Shown here: positions 25,956 to 35,261 of the stretch, in pieces
Layout: each line of letters opens with the position of its first letter
Numbering within the stretch: position 1 is the first letter of the stretch
Assembly: GCF_000938305.1 (NCBI RefSeq)
Contig: NZ_JYMT01000040.1
Coordinates: forward strand, 1-64,000
DNA from: Bradyrhizobium sp. LTSP885
Lineage (GTDB): Bacteria; Pseudomonadota; Alphaproteobacteria; Rhizobiales; Xanthobacteraceae
Length of the DNA: 64,000 nt
Reading direction: 5' to 3'
Position numbers and translations under genes: made by a program
Notes under the pieces: generated by a model
Databases searched by the model: none
What the model saw: the letters and a program-made list of their open reading frames with translations, nothing else
Told to the model about the DNA's origin: nothing

Positions 25956-26869
25956 CTCCCGTCACCTGGCACGTTGAGCGTCCCCTCCATCATCTTCACG
26001 CAGCCACCGCCGACATGCACCGATGTGATGGCACCACTCTGCTTGCGCACCCGCGTCAGCAACAGGCTCGGCCGGCCCATGTCGACGCCCTGCCCGATCC
26101 GCAGACGCAATTCGCCATCACGCGCGGCATCGATATCGGCCAGCAGCGCCGCGCAGGCCGCGGTCGCGCTGCCTGTGGCTGGATCTTCGGAGATGCCGCT
26201 CGCGCCCGGATGGAACATACGCGCCTGCAGATCGAGCGGCTGTTCGTTCGCCGGAACGTCGCGGGTGTAAAAATAGATAACGTCACGCCCGATTCGCGGC
26301 AACGCCTCGGCGAACGCCGCAGCATCTGGCTTGGCGCGCCTCACCGCCTCGCGTGAGGCGATCTCAACCACCAGGAACGGCAAGCCGACCGAGACGACCT
26401 GCGGCGCATGACGGTCGGTCTTCACGTCGCTCACCGACAGCGAGAGCAAGGCTGCCGCCTCGGCCGCGCTCACCTCGTTCATTCGCTGCAGCGTCTGCGG
26501 CGCGGTCAGCTCGGCGCCGGTGACCTTGCCTTGGTCGGACAGTATCTCGACCGGCACGAGCCCTGCCTTCTCCTCGAACCTCAGCCGCGCCGGCGCCTTT
26601 GCCGCCTGCGTCGCCAGCACAAAGCCTGTGCCGACGTTCGGATGGCCCGCGAACGGAATTTCGGAGCGCACGGTGAAGATGCGAACCTGGGCGTCGTTGG
26701 CGGAATCCTGCGGCGGCAACACGAAGGTCGTCTCGGAATAGTTGAACTCGGTCGCGATCGCCTGCATCTGCGCCGTCGACAGCCCGCCGGCGTCGAGCAC
26801 CACGGCGAGCGGATTGCCACCAAAGGCCCGGTCGGTGAATACGTCGACAGTGATGTAGCGCCGCTGCAT
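25952..26869 (-). CDS. PhzF family isomerase/epimerase-like protein
   Basis: This 305-residue member of the PhzF fold begins MQRRYITVDVFTDRAFGGNP and has Glu46 (EFNYSETTFV), the general acid-base residue of the family. Also present are FAGHPNVGTGFVLA and the C-terminal SGISEDPATGSATAACAALL. True PhzF acts in phenazine synthesis, but most members have other, unknown substrates. It lies downstream of the amidohydrolase on the same strand with a 105-bp gap and may be a weak last member of that operon. The start at 26869 is set by homology to the family N-terminus. Confidence 0.9.
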   Translation of the reverse strand: MQRRYITVDVFTDRAFGGNPLAVVLDAGGLSTAQMQAIATEFNYSETTFVLPPQDSANDAQVRIFTVRSEIPFAGHPNVGTGFVLATQAAKAPARLRFEEKAGLVPVEILSDQGKVTGAELTAPQTLQRMNEVSAAEAAALLSLSVSDVKTDRHAPQVVSVGLPFLVVEIASREAVRRAKPDAAAFAEALPRIGRDVIYFYTRDVPANEQPLDLQARMFHPGASGISEDPATGSATAACAALLADIDAARDGELRLRIGQGVDMGRPSLLLTRVRKQSGAITSVHVGGGCVKMMEGTLNVPGDGS

Positions 26870-26974
26870 TGGTCGTGTCCTCTTACCCAGGCCAGCCGTC
26901 ATCGACCGGATCGCGGCCATCGTAACACGGCCGCAAGGACGCTCTTCAGAGCATTCGGTGCAATCGTGCGCGGG

Positions 26975-27877
26975 CTAGAATCGAAACAGCTCGCGCGGCA
27001 ACGCGAGCACGCGCGCGCGTTCATCGGCATCGGTGACTAGCTCGTCGAGAAATTTCCGGTTCTTCGCGTAGCTCTGTTGCGCCTCGAACTGAGTATGCGG
27101 CCAGTCACTGCCCCACAACAGCCGCTCGACACCGTAGGCCGCACGCAGCAGCGGATAGGCCTGCTTCGCGAATGGCTCGCCGTCAGCACCGTTGCGATAG
27201 GGCGCCGATATCTTGACCCAGACTCTTCGCGACGCGCCGAGCTTGAGGACGGACTGGAAGCCCGGATCGCTGACGCCGGTTTTCGGATCCGGCAGCGCAT
27301 AGTGATCGAGCACGACATTCACGCCGTGATCGAGGAGTTTCGGTGCGAACACCGCAAGATCGCTGGCGTTCCGCTGTACCTCGACCTGCCAGCCGAGCGC
27401 CTTGACCTGTGCAAGCAGCGCCTTCCACTCCGGCAGCGCCAGATCGGGAAGCGGCTGACCAACCAGATTGAGGCGGATGCCGACGATGCCTGCGCGATCG
27501 AGCGCATGAAGCTCATCGGGCGAAACACCGGGATCGACGACGGCAATGCCGCGCAGCCGGCCACTGGTCGCCTTCAAACATTCGACCAGATAGGAATTAT
27601 CCGTGCCGAGGAAACTCGGCTGCACCAGCACGCCGTTGGTCATGCCGTTCTGGTCGAGCTGCTGCAGATAGAGATCGAGTGGCGCGTCGTAGTCCGGCGC
27701 ATAGCGCCGGCCCGGTGCGAGCTTCAGCCCGCGGTGAAAGACGTGGGCGTGGGTATCGATCGATAGTCGCGGGCCCGTCACTTCAGCCATGACTCTGCTC
27801 AAGCCGGTCGCCGACAGAGCGGCGACAAATCCCGCAGCAAACCGGCGCCGCGTCATACCATATTTGTACGATGACAT
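26975..27877 (-). CDS. TAT-exported amidohydrolase family protein
   Basis: This 300-residue protein has a twin-arginine signal (MTRRRFAAGFVAALSATGLS) and an amidohydrolase-2 TIM barrel. Metal ligands visible are the HxH of IDTHAHVF near residue 42, a His of VVLDHYALPD, and the Asp of LLWGSDWPHTQ near the end. The closest known functions are lactonases and decarboxylases of aromatic breakdown such as PDC or muconolactone hydrolases. Export is unusual for those. It is 15 bp after the MFS gene and probably shares its transcript. Confidence 0.88.
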   Translation of the reverse strand: MSSYKYGMTRRRFAAGFVAALSATGLSRVMAEVTGPRLSIDTHAHVFHRGLKLAPGRRYAPDYDAPLDLYLQQLDQNGMTNGVLVQPSFLGTDNSYLVECLKATSGRLRGIAVVDPGVSPDELHALDRAGIVGIRLNLVGQPLPDLALPEWKALLAQVKALGWQVEVQRNASDLAVFAPKLLDHGVNVVLDHYALPDPKTGVSDPGFQSVLKLGASRRVWVKISAPYRNGADGEPFAKQAYPLLRAAYGVERLLWGSDWPHTQFEAQQSYAKNRKFLDELVTDADERARVLALPRELFRF

Positions 27878-27892
27878 CTTCGTTCCTCATCA

Positions 27893-29140
27893 TCACGCGT
27901 GCGTACCGACGGCGGCCTGCTCAAAAACCTTGCCGCGGGTCTCCGGCAGCATCAGCACGGCGAGCAACACCAGCGAATAGGCAAACGCAGCGTCGATCCC
28001 GATCGCCGGGCCGAGGCCGATGCGATCGCTGAGGAAGCCGACCAGGAACGGAAATGCCGCGGAGATGATGCGGCCGAAATTGTAACAGAAGCCGACGCCG
28101 GTGCCGCGCACGCCAGCCGGATAGAGCTCGCTGAACAGCGCGGCCATGCTGGCGGGGATGCCGGCCGAGAAGAAGCCCAGTGGAAAGCCGAGCACCAGCA
28201 TCTGCCCGTCGGTCAGCGGCGCGAAGATATAGACTAGCACGGTTACGACGCAGGCCGCCGCAAATAACGCCGCGTTGGCGCGGCGCCCGAGCCGGTCGCT
28301 GATGATGCCTGAGACCACGCAGCCGCAGAAGAAGGCGACGATGATCACGGCAAGATAGGCGCTCGAGCCGAGCACCGAGAGATGCCGCACTTCGCGCAGA
28401 TAAGTCGGCAGGAACGTCGTCAATGCCGCGTAGCCGCCATGGGCGCCGATGCCGAACAGGCCGCCGATCAGCGTGGCGCGCAGCACGTCGCGCTGGAAGA
28501 TTCCCGCAAGCGTCGCGAAGAATGGCGGCGCAGCCTCGCGCGACGCTAAGCGCGGCGGCTCCTTCAGTCCGCGGCGGATGTAGAGGATGAGCAGCGCCGG
28601 CACCAGGCCCACCGCGAACAGGATCCGCCAGCCAATGTCTGATGGCGCGTAGGTGAACACCAGCGCCGAGAGCAGCACCGCAACGCCCCAACCGACCGCC
28701 CAGGCGCTCTGCACGGCGCCGAGCGCCTTGCCGCGATGCTCGGCGCGGATGATCTCGGCCATCAGCACCGCGCCGCAGGCCCATTCGGCGCCGAAGCCGA
28801 TGCCCTGGATCGCCTTCAGGACGACGAGCTGGGTGTAGGTCATGGCAAAGGCGGAGGCGAAGGTCGCCAGCGCGAAGGTCGCGACCGTGATTTGCAATGC
28901 CTTCACCCGGCCGAAGCGATCGCCGAGTGCTCCGCCCATCCAACCGCCGAACGCACCGAAGAACAGGGTGACCGAGCCGAGCAGGCCAGCGTCCGCCTTG
29001 CTGATTCCGAACGCTGCGATCAGCGCCGGAATCGCGAGGCTGAACATCTGGACGTCGAGCGCATCGAGACCCCAGCCGCCAAAGCTTGCCCAGAACGTGC
29101 GCCGTTCGAGCGGCGAGCATTCGCTGTACCAGTTTGCCAT
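27893..29140 (-). CDS. MFS transporter (aromatic acid/sialate symporter type)
   Basis: This 415-residue, 12-segment protein has the MFS motif GGALGDRFGRVKALQ after segment 2 and a second DRLGRRANAAL after segment 8, as in the AAHS/ShiA branch. ECSPLERRTFWASFGGWGLDALDVQMFS at the start is the family's first helix with Asp-Ala-Leu-Asp. Such carriers import aromatic acids or sugar acids. It is between the GntR gene and the amidohydrolase, whose substrate it probably imports. Confidence 0.88.
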   Translation of the reverse strand: MANWYSECSPLERRTFWASFGGWGLDALDVQMFSLAIPALIAAFGISKADAGLLGSVTLFFGAFGGWMGGALGDRFGRVKALQITVATFALATFASAFAMTYTQLVVLKAIQGIGFGAEWACGAVLMAEIIRAEHRGKALGAVQSAWAVGWGVAVLLSALVFTYAPSDIGWRILFAVGLVPALLILYIRRGLKEPPRLASREAAPPFFATLAGIFQRDVLRATLIGGLFGIGAHGGYAALTTFLPTYLREVRHLSVLGSSAYLAVIIVAFFCGCVVSGIISDRLGRRANAALFAAACVVTVLVYIFAPLTDGQMLVLGFPLGFFSAGIPASMAALFSELYPAGVRGTGVGFCYNFGRIISAAFPFLVGFLSDRIGLGPAIGIDAAFAYSLVLLAVLMLPETRGKVFEQAAVGTHA

Positions 29141-29194
29141 TTTCTCTCCCCGTGATTTTTCTGTCGTTGATTTCTTATGGTGTGTTTGCCGCGC

Positions 29195-29923
29195 TCACCT
29201 GATCTCGGCGTGGTAGCGGAAGCGGTCGGCCGGCCCCCGCGAGCGGCGCCACTCGATCGGCCGCCGTTCGAGATCGAAGGCGAGGCGCTCGATCATGATC
29301 AGCGGCGCATTGGCCTCCAGCCGCAGCAAGCGGGATTGCATCTCGGTCGCGATCTCAACGGTGAGGATTTCGTCGGCCGAGACCACGATTTGGCCGCAGC
29401 TGTTCTCGTAGAGCGGATACAGCAGATCGCCGAATTCGGAGGTCGCGAGCGCAAGGATCGCCTCGAAGCGCGACTTCTGCAGCCAGATCTCCTCGGCCAG
29501 CAGCGGGACGTCGTCGATCAGGCGCAGGCGCGACAGGCTGATGACGGGCTCGCCGACGGCAATCCGTAGCGCCGACGCGACCGCCGAGGTCGCCGGCACG
29601 GACTTCCGCCGCAGGATGCGGCTCTGCGGCACGCGGCGCTCGCCGCTTTCGGACTGGAAGCGGAAGAAGCGGAACATCGAGGAGTTAAACCGCGCGCGGC
29701 GCACGAAGGTGCCGCGCCCCTGCTGGCGCTCCAGCGCGCCATCGCTGACGAGCTGATCGATCGCCTTGCGCACGGTACCGATCGCGACGCCGTAATGCGC
29801 GCCGAGCTCGGCCTCGGACGGGATCGGATCGCCCGGCCGCCATTCGTTGCGGTTGATGCGCGCCGCCAGATCGTCGCGGAGACGCTGGTAGCGCGGCAGG
29901 CGGTTGTCGACGGCTAAGTTCAT
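29195..29923 (-). CDS. GntR/HutC family regulator (UTRA domain)
   Basis: This 242-residue regulator has an N-terminal GntR helix-turn-helix (IPSEAELGAHYGVAIGTVRKAID, then LERQQGRGTFV) and a C-terminal UTRA ligand-binding domain (LAEEIWLQKSRFE, and LEANAPLIMIERLAFDLERR). UTRA regulators usually repress transport and breakdown genes and are released by a small acid. It is the first gene of the run with the MFS and amidohydrolase genes 54 bp downstream. A palindrome over its start could be an autoregulatory operator. Confidence 0.9.
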   Translation of the reverse strand: MNLAVDNRLPRYQRLRDDLAARINRNEWRPGDPIPSEAELGAHYGVAIGTVRKAIDQLVSDGALERQQGRGTFVRRARFNSSMFRFFRFQSESGERRVPQSRILRRKSVPATSAVASALRIAVGEPVISLSRLRLIDDVPLLAEEIWLQKSRFEAILALATSEFGDLLYPLYENSCGQIVVSADEILTVEIATEMQSRLLRLEANAPLIMIERLAFDLERRPIEWRRSRGPADRFRYHAEIR

Positions 29924-29927
29924 CTAG

Positions 29928-29939
29928 TCATCTATATGA
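29928..29939. promoter_or_regulatory. Possible GntR operator
   Basis: TCATCTATATGA has palindromic ends (TCAT/ATGA) and lies 5 bp upstream of the gntR start in an AT-rich stretch. Assignment to this regulator is inferred from position. Confidence 0.4.
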
Positions 29940-29986
29940 ATTTAAGAATTCTCGTCAATCACTACTTAAATACCTCCGCTTAATGC

Positions 29987-31300
29987 CTACCCCAACTGCC
30001 AGACCGGCACCGGGTGCTCGTAGCCCCGCACCGGCACCTCGCCGCGCGAGACCGCGTCCTTGCCATCGTCACCGAGCGCATCGCGCACCGCCGACGAGAT
30101 CAGAAATTGCGTGCCGAGATCCTTGTTGAGCGCTTCAAGCCGCGCGGCGAAATTCACGGTGTCGCCGATCACGGTGTATTCCTTGCGCCGGGGCGAGCCG
30201 ATATTGCCGGCGACGACCTCGCCGACATGAATGCCGATGCCGATGCGCAGCGGCCAGCTCGATGCCACGTTGGCGTGCTCGTTGGCCGCAAGCATCTCGC
30301 GCGCGGCGGCGACCGCGTGATGCGCGGCATCGTCGGACTCGAAGGGCGCACCGAACAGCGCGAGAAAGCCGTCGCCGAGGAATTTGTTCACGATGCCGCC
30401 ATGGCGATCGAGGATGTCCACCAGCACCGCGAAGGCGCCGTCGAGCCTGTCAACCACCTCCTGCGGCGAGCGCGTGCGCGCGCCGGCGGTGAAACTGCGA
30501 AAGTCGACGAACATCACGGCGACGCGGCGGATGTCGCTCTCCGTTGAGGTACCCTCTGCCATGAGCCGCTCGACCACCTGCGGCGAGACGTGCTGCCCGA
30601 ACAGATTGGTGATGCGGTCGCGCGCGGTGGCTGCCGCGATGCTGGCCGCGAACTGCCGCCGCAACTGCGTGCCGACGGCGCCGGCGAGAACGCCGCAGAT
30701 CAGGACGATCGTGCTGCGCGAGGCGTGATAGTAGATATTCGGCTCCGGCGCGCCGCTGCCCGCCGGATGGAAGAACACCGCCATGTAAAACAGTTCCGCC
30801 GCTGCAACGAAGCCGGTGAAGGTCGACAGCCAGAAATCGAGCCGCAGCGTCGAGAGGATGATGAAGACGAAATAGACCAGCGGTGCCACGAAGCCGAGTG
30901 CCTGCTCCGAGCCCATGCTGCGGATGTGCAGCGCCAGCACAGCAGTCGGCAGCGATGTCTCGACCAGCACACCGATGTAGCGCCGGATCACCGGCAGGTC
31001 GCGTCCCTGGCGCATATGCCGGCTGATCGCCCCGTGCACCCAGAGTTCAAACAGAATGAGCAACCCGGTGATGTAGACGAGGTAGACGGGACTGAGATTG
31101 CCGTGCCAGGCGCGGCTGACCACCTGCGGCGCGAAGAAATAGACGACCAGGCCGGTGGCTTCAAGCAGGGCTGCCGTGCCGATCAGCGCCTTGATGCGGA
31201 GCAGCTCTGTGCTCATCACCTGCTGCATCAGCGCGTGATGGAAGTCGGCGGAGACGCTCGAGTCGTGCTGCGTCGTGCCTCTGCTCCAGAATCCAGCCAT
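29987..31300 (-). CDS. Membrane-bound class III adenylate cyclase
   Basis: This 437-residue protein has six predicted membrane segments in residues 1-225 and a C-terminal cyclase domain at about 250-437. The catalytic domain shows VAVMFVDFRSFTAG with the first metal Asp, VNKFLGDGFLALFG with Lys and the second metal Asp, and EYTVIGDTVNFAARLE with the Asp that selects adenine. Lys plus Asp points to cAMP rather than cGMP. The start at 31300 (MAGFWSR) is preceded by a REP-like fragment at 31301-31322. It follows the ABC permease on the same strand but is 40 bp away and functionally separate. Confidence 0.9.
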   Translation of the reverse strand: MAGFWSRGTTQHDSSVSADFHHALMQQVMSTELLRIKALIGTAALLEATGLVVYFFAPQVVSRAWHGNLSPVYLVYITGLLILFELWVHGAISRHMRQGRDLPVIRRYIGVLVETSLPTAVLALHIRSMGSEQALGFVAPLVYFVFIILSTLRLDFWLSTFTGFVAAAELFYMAVFFHPAGSGAPEPNIYYHASRSTIVLICGVLAGAVGTQLRRQFAASIAAATARDRITNLFGQHVSPQVVERLMAEGTSTESDIRRVAVMFVDFRSFTAGARTRSPQEVVDRLDGAFAVLVDILDRHGGIVNKFLGDGFLALFGAPFESDDAAHHAVAAAREMLAANEHANVASSWPLRIGIGIHVGEVVAGNIGSPRRKEYTVIGDTVNFAARLEALNKDLGTQFLISSAVRDALGDDGKDAVSRGEVPVRGYEHPVPVWQLG

Positions 31301-31340
31301 TGCCCCTCGCCCCGGAATGACGTTGGCGTCCATCCTAACC

Positions 31341-32504
31341 TCAATCAAGCGTGCGGCGGAAGCGCGTCACGGCGATGGTCATGGCGAGCAGCATCAGGGC
31401 CGCCAGCGCGATCGTGTCGTATTGCAGATTCTGCATGCCCGCGCCCTTCAGCATGATGGCGCGGACGATGCGCACAAAATGGGTCAGCGGCAGGCCCTCG
31501 CCGATATATTGCGCCCAAACCGGCATGCCCGCGAACGGAAACATGAAGCCGGAGAGCAAGATGCTCGGCAGAAAGAACATCATCGAGAGCTGCATCGCCT
31601 GCAGCTGGTTCTGCACGATGGTCGAGAAGGTGTAGCCGATCGATAGATTGGTGGTGATGAACAGCGTGGTCAGCAGCGCCAGCAACAGGATGCTGCCAAG
31701 GATCGGCACGCCGAACAGCAGCACGCCGATGCCGATGATCAGCGTGGCCTGGATGAAACCGACCATCACGTAAGGAATGATCTTGCCGAACATCACCTCG
31801 ACCGGCTTGATCGGCATCGAGAGCAGGCTCTCCATGGTGCCGCGCTCGATCTCCCGCGTCACCGAGAGCGCCGTGAAGATCAGCATGGTCATGGTCAAAA
31901 TGGTCCCGACCAGGCCGGGCACGATATTGAGCCGCGAGTCCGCCGCCGGATTGTAGCGAGCATGGGCGCGGATCTCGAACGGCATTTCGGGGGGATCGCC
32001 GATATGAAGGTCGTGCGCCAGCGCCGATTGCACCAGAGGCCCGAGCGCGCCGAGCGCCGAGCCCGCAGCGACCGGATCAGTGGCGTCGGCCGCGACCAGG
32101 AGCGCCGGCTTGTCGCCGCGCCGCACCGCGCGCTCGAAGCCGCGCGGAATCTCGACGCCGAACAGCACCTTGCCGGATTGCAGCAGGTCGTCGAACTCCC
32201 CGACGGTATGGACCTCGCGAGTGAAGTGGAAATAGGCGGTGTTCTCCATCGCCTTCAGGATCGAGCGTCCGAGATCGGAATCCTCCTGCATCAGCACCGC
32301 GGTCGGCAGATTGCGCGGCGTGGTGTTGATGGCGTAGCCGAACAGCGTGAGCTGCATCACCGGCAGCATGATAATCATCGCGAACGAGACCCGGTCGCGG
32401 CGAAGCTGGATGAATTCCTTGATCAGCATCGCATAGCTGCGCCGCCAGAAACCGAACGCCGGCTCCCTCGTCTCTCGGGGTTGAATGGTCTCGGTCGTGC
32501 TCAT
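31341..32504 (-). CDS. ABC-2 type permease of efflux system
   Basis: This 387-residue protein has the ABC2_membrane_3 layout: one membrane helix near residue 35, a large external domain to about 175, and five C-terminal segments. The segment EIERGTMESLLSMPIKPVEV is the coupling helix typical of YhiH/YbhS-like permeases. It overlaps the ATPase stop (ATGA). Only one permease is present, so a homodimer is expected, unlike E. coli YbhS-YbhR. Confidence 0.9.
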   Translation of the reverse strand: MSTTETIQPRETREPAFGFWRRSYAMLIKEFIQLRRDRVSFAMIIMLPVMQLTLFGYAINTTPRNLPTAVLMQEDSDLGRSILKAMENTAYFHFTREVHTVGEFDDLLQSGKVLFGVEIPRGFERAVRRGDKPALLVAADATDPVAAGSALGALGPLVQSALAHDLHIGDPPEMPFEIRAHARYNPAADSRLNIVPGLVGTILTMTMLIFTALSVTREIERGTMESLLSMPIKPVEVMFGKIIPYVMVGFIQATLIIGIGVLLFGVPILGSILLLALLTTLFITTNLSIGYTFSTIVQNQLQAMQLSMMFFLPSILLSGFMFPFAGMPVWAQYIGEGLPLTHFVRIVRAIMLKGAGMQNLQYDTIALAALMLLAMTIAVTRFRRTLD

Positions 32505-33457
32505 CGAAAATTATCCGTGGAGCGCCCCATCAGGTCGATGAAGACGTCTTCGAGCGATGGTTCGCTGGCCTGCCAGTGCCACTTCGCGTCGCTGCGATAG
32601 GCCGCGACACTCGCCTCCAGCGCGGCCTTGTCGCGGCCGGAGACGTGCAGGCTGGTGCCGAACGGCGCCACCATGTCGATGCCGGGCTTGCCGTTCAGCT
32701 CGGTCTGCAATGCATTGAGGTCGGCGCCTGTTACCGTGTAGGTCGACAGCGCGGAGCTTGCGATCACCTCGTCCACCGTGCCGTGCACCAGGAGATGGCC
32801 GTAGGCGATATAAGCGATCTCGTGACAGCGCTCGGCCTCGTCCATGTAGTGGGTGGAGACCAGCACGGTGAGGCCCTCTGCGGCGAGCCCGTGGATCTCG
32901 TTCCAGAAATCGCGCCGCGCCTTCGGATCGACACCCGCGGTCGGCTCGTCCAGCAGCAGCAATTCCGGATTGGGCAACGTGCAGGCGCCGAGCGCGAGCC
33001 GCTGCTTCCAGCCGCCGGAGAGATTGCCGGCGAGTTGCTCCTCGCGGCCGTTGAGGCCGATCCGCGCGATCATGTCGCGCGCGGCGCCGCGCGCATCAGG
33101 CAGACCATAGACCCGCGCGACGAATTCGAGGTTCTCGCGCACCGAGAGATCCTGGTACAGGCTGAAGCGCTGGGTCATGTAGCCGACCTTGCGCTTGATC
33201 TTGTCGGCGTCGCGCCGGATGTCGTAGCCGAGACAGGTGCCCTCGCCGCTGTCTGGCGTCAGCAGGCCGCACAGCATGCGGATGGTCGTGGTCTTGCCGC
33301 TGCCGTTGGGGCCGAGGAAGCCGTAGATCGTGCCGCGCTTGACCTGCATCGACAAATCATGGACCACCTCGCGCCCGCTGAACGACTTCGAGAGGCCCTT
33401 CACATCGATGGCGATGCTGGGTGCGTTGGACTGCGCAATGGTCGCTGCGCCGTTCAT
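32501..33457 (-). CDS. ABC transporter ATP-binding protein (YbhF-like half)
   Basis: This 318-residue single ATPase has Walker A GPNGSGKT at about 49-56, the signature LSGGWKQRLALG, Walker B LLLLDEPTAGVD and the H-loop STHYMDEAE. The C-terminal stretch resembles the DrrA/YbhF group that serves drug or lipid exporters. E. coli YbhF has two such domains in one chain; here there is one. It overlaps both neighbours by 4 bp. Confidence 0.93.
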   Translation of the reverse strand: MNGAATIAQSNAPSIAIDVKGLSKSFSGREVVHDLSMQVKRGTIYGFLGPNGSGKTTTIRMLCGLLTPDSGEGTCLGYDIRRDADKIKRKVGYMTQRFSLYQDLSVRENLEFVARVYGLPDARGAARDMIARIGLNGREEQLAGNLSGGWKQRLALGACTLPNPELLLLDEPTAGVDPKARRDFWNEIHGLAAEGLTVLVSTHYMDEAERCHEIAYIAYGHLLVHGTVDEVIASSALSTYTVTGADLNALQTELNGKPGIDMVAPFGTSLHVSGRDKAALEASVAAYRSDAKWHWQASEPSLEDVFIDLMGRSTDNFR

Positions 33458-34239
33458 CTGCGGTCCGCCACCGGCGTCCTGGCGTGGAGATAGACGCTGA
33501 TCGGCTGTCCCACGCGCAGGGCATCGGGCCGGCTCGGCCGCGCCTGGATCAGATAGACCAGCTTGTTGCGCTCATCGAGGCTGTAGATGACAGGCGGGGT
33601 GTATTCGGCCGTGGTCGCGATGAAATAGATCTTTGCGGTGAGATCGGCAGCGCAATTGTCGCAGGTGACCCTCACCTCGTCGCCGATCGCAAGCTTCGGC
33701 AGCTCGGTCTCCGGCACGAAGAAGCGCAGCTTCATGTTGCCGGGCGGCATGATCGACAGTACCGGCCGCTGCGCCGCCACCATCTCGCCCTCGCGGAAAT
33801 AGATCTGCTGGATCGCGCCCGCGATCGGCGCAAAACCCTTGCGCCGGTCGAGCCGGGTCTGCGAGGTGTTGACGCGGGCCTCCGCGACGCGCAGCGCCGA
33901 GACGGCAGAATCCAGATTGGCCTGGGTGCCGGCGCCGGTGCCCCGCAACGACGCCGCGCGCTCGTAGGTCTGCTGCGCATTCGCCAAGGTGGCGTTGTTC
34001 TGGTTGAGATCGGCCTTCTGCAGATCGTCGTCGACGGAATAAATGAGATCGCCAGGCTTGATCTCGTCGCCCTCGCGCACGTTCAGCTTGACGACGCGAC
34101 CGGACTCGTCGGGACTGACGAAGATCATGTCGGCTTCGACCCAGCCTTGGAATCCGGGATCCCGCTTTTCCTTGCAGCCGGCGAGCGCTACCGCCAGCGC
34201 AAGCAGCGCCATCAGCTTCATCATGCGCGACGAGGTCAT
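33454..34239 (-). CDS. HlyD family membrane-fusion lipoprotein
   Basis: This 261-residue periplasmic adaptor begins with a lipoprotein signal (MALLALAVALAGC, lipobox LAGC at residues 19-22). It has a lipoyl-like half (EADMIFVSPDESGRVVKLNVREG), a short coiled coil and a second half with PNIYFATT-like beta strands. It should bridge the inner-membrane ABC pump to an outer-membrane channel. The start at 34239 overlaps the TetR stop by 4 bp. Confidence 0.9.
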   Translation of the reverse strand: MTSSRMMKLMALLALAVALAGCKEKRDPGFQGWVEADMIFVSPDESGRVVKLNVREGDEIKPGDLIYSVDDDLQKADLNQNNATLANAQQTYERAASLRGTGAGTQANLDSAVSALRVAEARVNTSQTRLDRRKGFAPIAGAIQQIYFREGEMVAAQRPVLSIMPPGNMKLRFFVPETELPKLAIGDEVRVTCDNCAADLTAKIYFIATTAEYTPPVIYSLDERNKLVYLIQARPSRPDALRVGQPISVYLHARTPVADRR

Positions 34240-34961
34240 GTCGTCCTCCGTTCGCCGAAGATCAGGTCGAGATGAACCTTGAACATCGCGCCCCCGTCGA
34301 GCGGCGCGTGCCTGGCAAACAGGCTCTGCCAGATCACCGCGACGATCGCCGGCGCGACGACCAGCTGGGGGAATTGTGCGAGCTCCCGCTGCCGGATTTC
34401 GCCCCGTGTAATCGCGAGCTGGATCAGCGCGCGCATGCCGGCCAGTCCCTTCGACACCACCTCGCGGAAATAGAAATCGGCGATCGCGGGAAAACGCGGT
34501 CCTTCCGCGACAATCAGCCGGATGATGTCGCCACGCCGCGTCGCGACGATCTCGCGCATAAAGGTCTCGGCGAACCGCTCGACCGCGTCGCGCACCGGGC
34601 CGGTGATCGGGGGCGGCGCAGCCATGCGATCGATCAGGGGCACGAGCGCGGTGCGGATCAACTCCTCGAACATCGACTCCTTGTCCTTGAAGTGCAGGTA
34701 GAGCGTGCCCTTGGCGACGCCGGCCCGTTTCGCCACGTCGTCGAGCCGCGTCGCCGCAAAGCCGCGCGCGATGAACTCGTCCATCGCTGCTTCCACAATC
34801 GCCGCCCGCCGCTCCGCCGACTTCTCGGCACGGTTCGCCGCCCGCCTGGTGTCGGATGGCTTCGGCGAGACGAGTTTCGACGTCTTCGCGGCAGCAGCCC
34901 GAACAGTTGTCCGGCCCCCTGCGGGCGAGGTGCGGGTCGATTTTTCCATGCGCTTTGTCAT
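34236..34961 (-). CDS. TetR/AcrR family regulator of the efflux operon
   Basis: This 241-residue repressor has a basic N-terminal tail of about 45 residues and a TetR helix-turn-helix (MDEFIARGFAATRLDDVAKR, AGVAKGTLYLHFKDKESMF) near 57-96, then the ligand domain. It is first in an operon with HlyD, ATPase and permease, in the same order as E. coli cecR (ybiH)-ybhGFSR. A perfect palindrome 9 bp upstream of the start is the likely autoregulatory operator. Its ligand is unknown. Confidence 0.93.
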   Translation of the reverse strand: MTKRMEKSTRTSPAGGRTTVRAAAAKTSKLVSPKPSDTRRAANRAEKSAERRAAIVEAAMDEFIARGFAATRLDDVAKRAGVAKGTLYLHFKDKESMFEELIRTALVPLIDRMAAPPPITGPVRDAVERFAETFMREIVATRRGDIIRLIVAEGPRFPAIADFYFREVVSKGLAGMRALIQLAITRGEIRQRELAQFPQLVVAPAIVAVIWQSLFARHAPLDGGAMFKVHLDLIFGERRTT

Positions 34962-34969
34962 GCCGATTT

Positions 34970-34989
34970 ATGACTGACTAGTCAGTCAT
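34970..34989. promoter_or_regulatory. TetR operator, perfect 20-bp palindrome
   Basis: ATGACTGACTAGTCAGTCAT reads the same on both strands and lies just upstream of the tetR start. The core TGACTGACTAGTCAGTCA is typical of TetR operators of this class. Confidence 0.85.
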
Positions 34990-35103
34990 TGTCAATGTGA
35001 TTAAGAACGAAACTCGCCTGGGTGCGGAATGTTCCAGTTGTTGTCGGCAGGCCGTCGGGGTGCCTGTCCACGCGTCCCTGCGGAACGTCAGCAGCTCAAT
35101 CAC

Positions 35104-35215
35104 GGTGTCGTCACCCGCGCATGCGCATGCGGGTGATCCAGTATTCCAGAGACAGTTGTGCTTGAGCCGATGGGCCGCGGCGTATTCGTGCTTCGCACGC
35201 CCCGGAATGACGATG
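35104..35215. repeat. Intergenic repeats: CACCCGC hairpin and REP-like arm
   Basis: TCACCCGC and GCGGGTGA (35111-35118 and 35129-35136) form a hairpin followed by ATCCAGTATTCCAGAG, a known kind of Bradyrhizobium-type repeat. Further on, CGCACGCCCCGGAATGACGA ends a half REP arm like those at 14853 and 40165. The 34990-35261 gap holds no gene that I can see. Confidence 0.6.
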
Positions 35216-35261
35216 GAGGGATAGCGACGCCATGCGTGCACCGGCTCGTGCCCGCCGCCCG

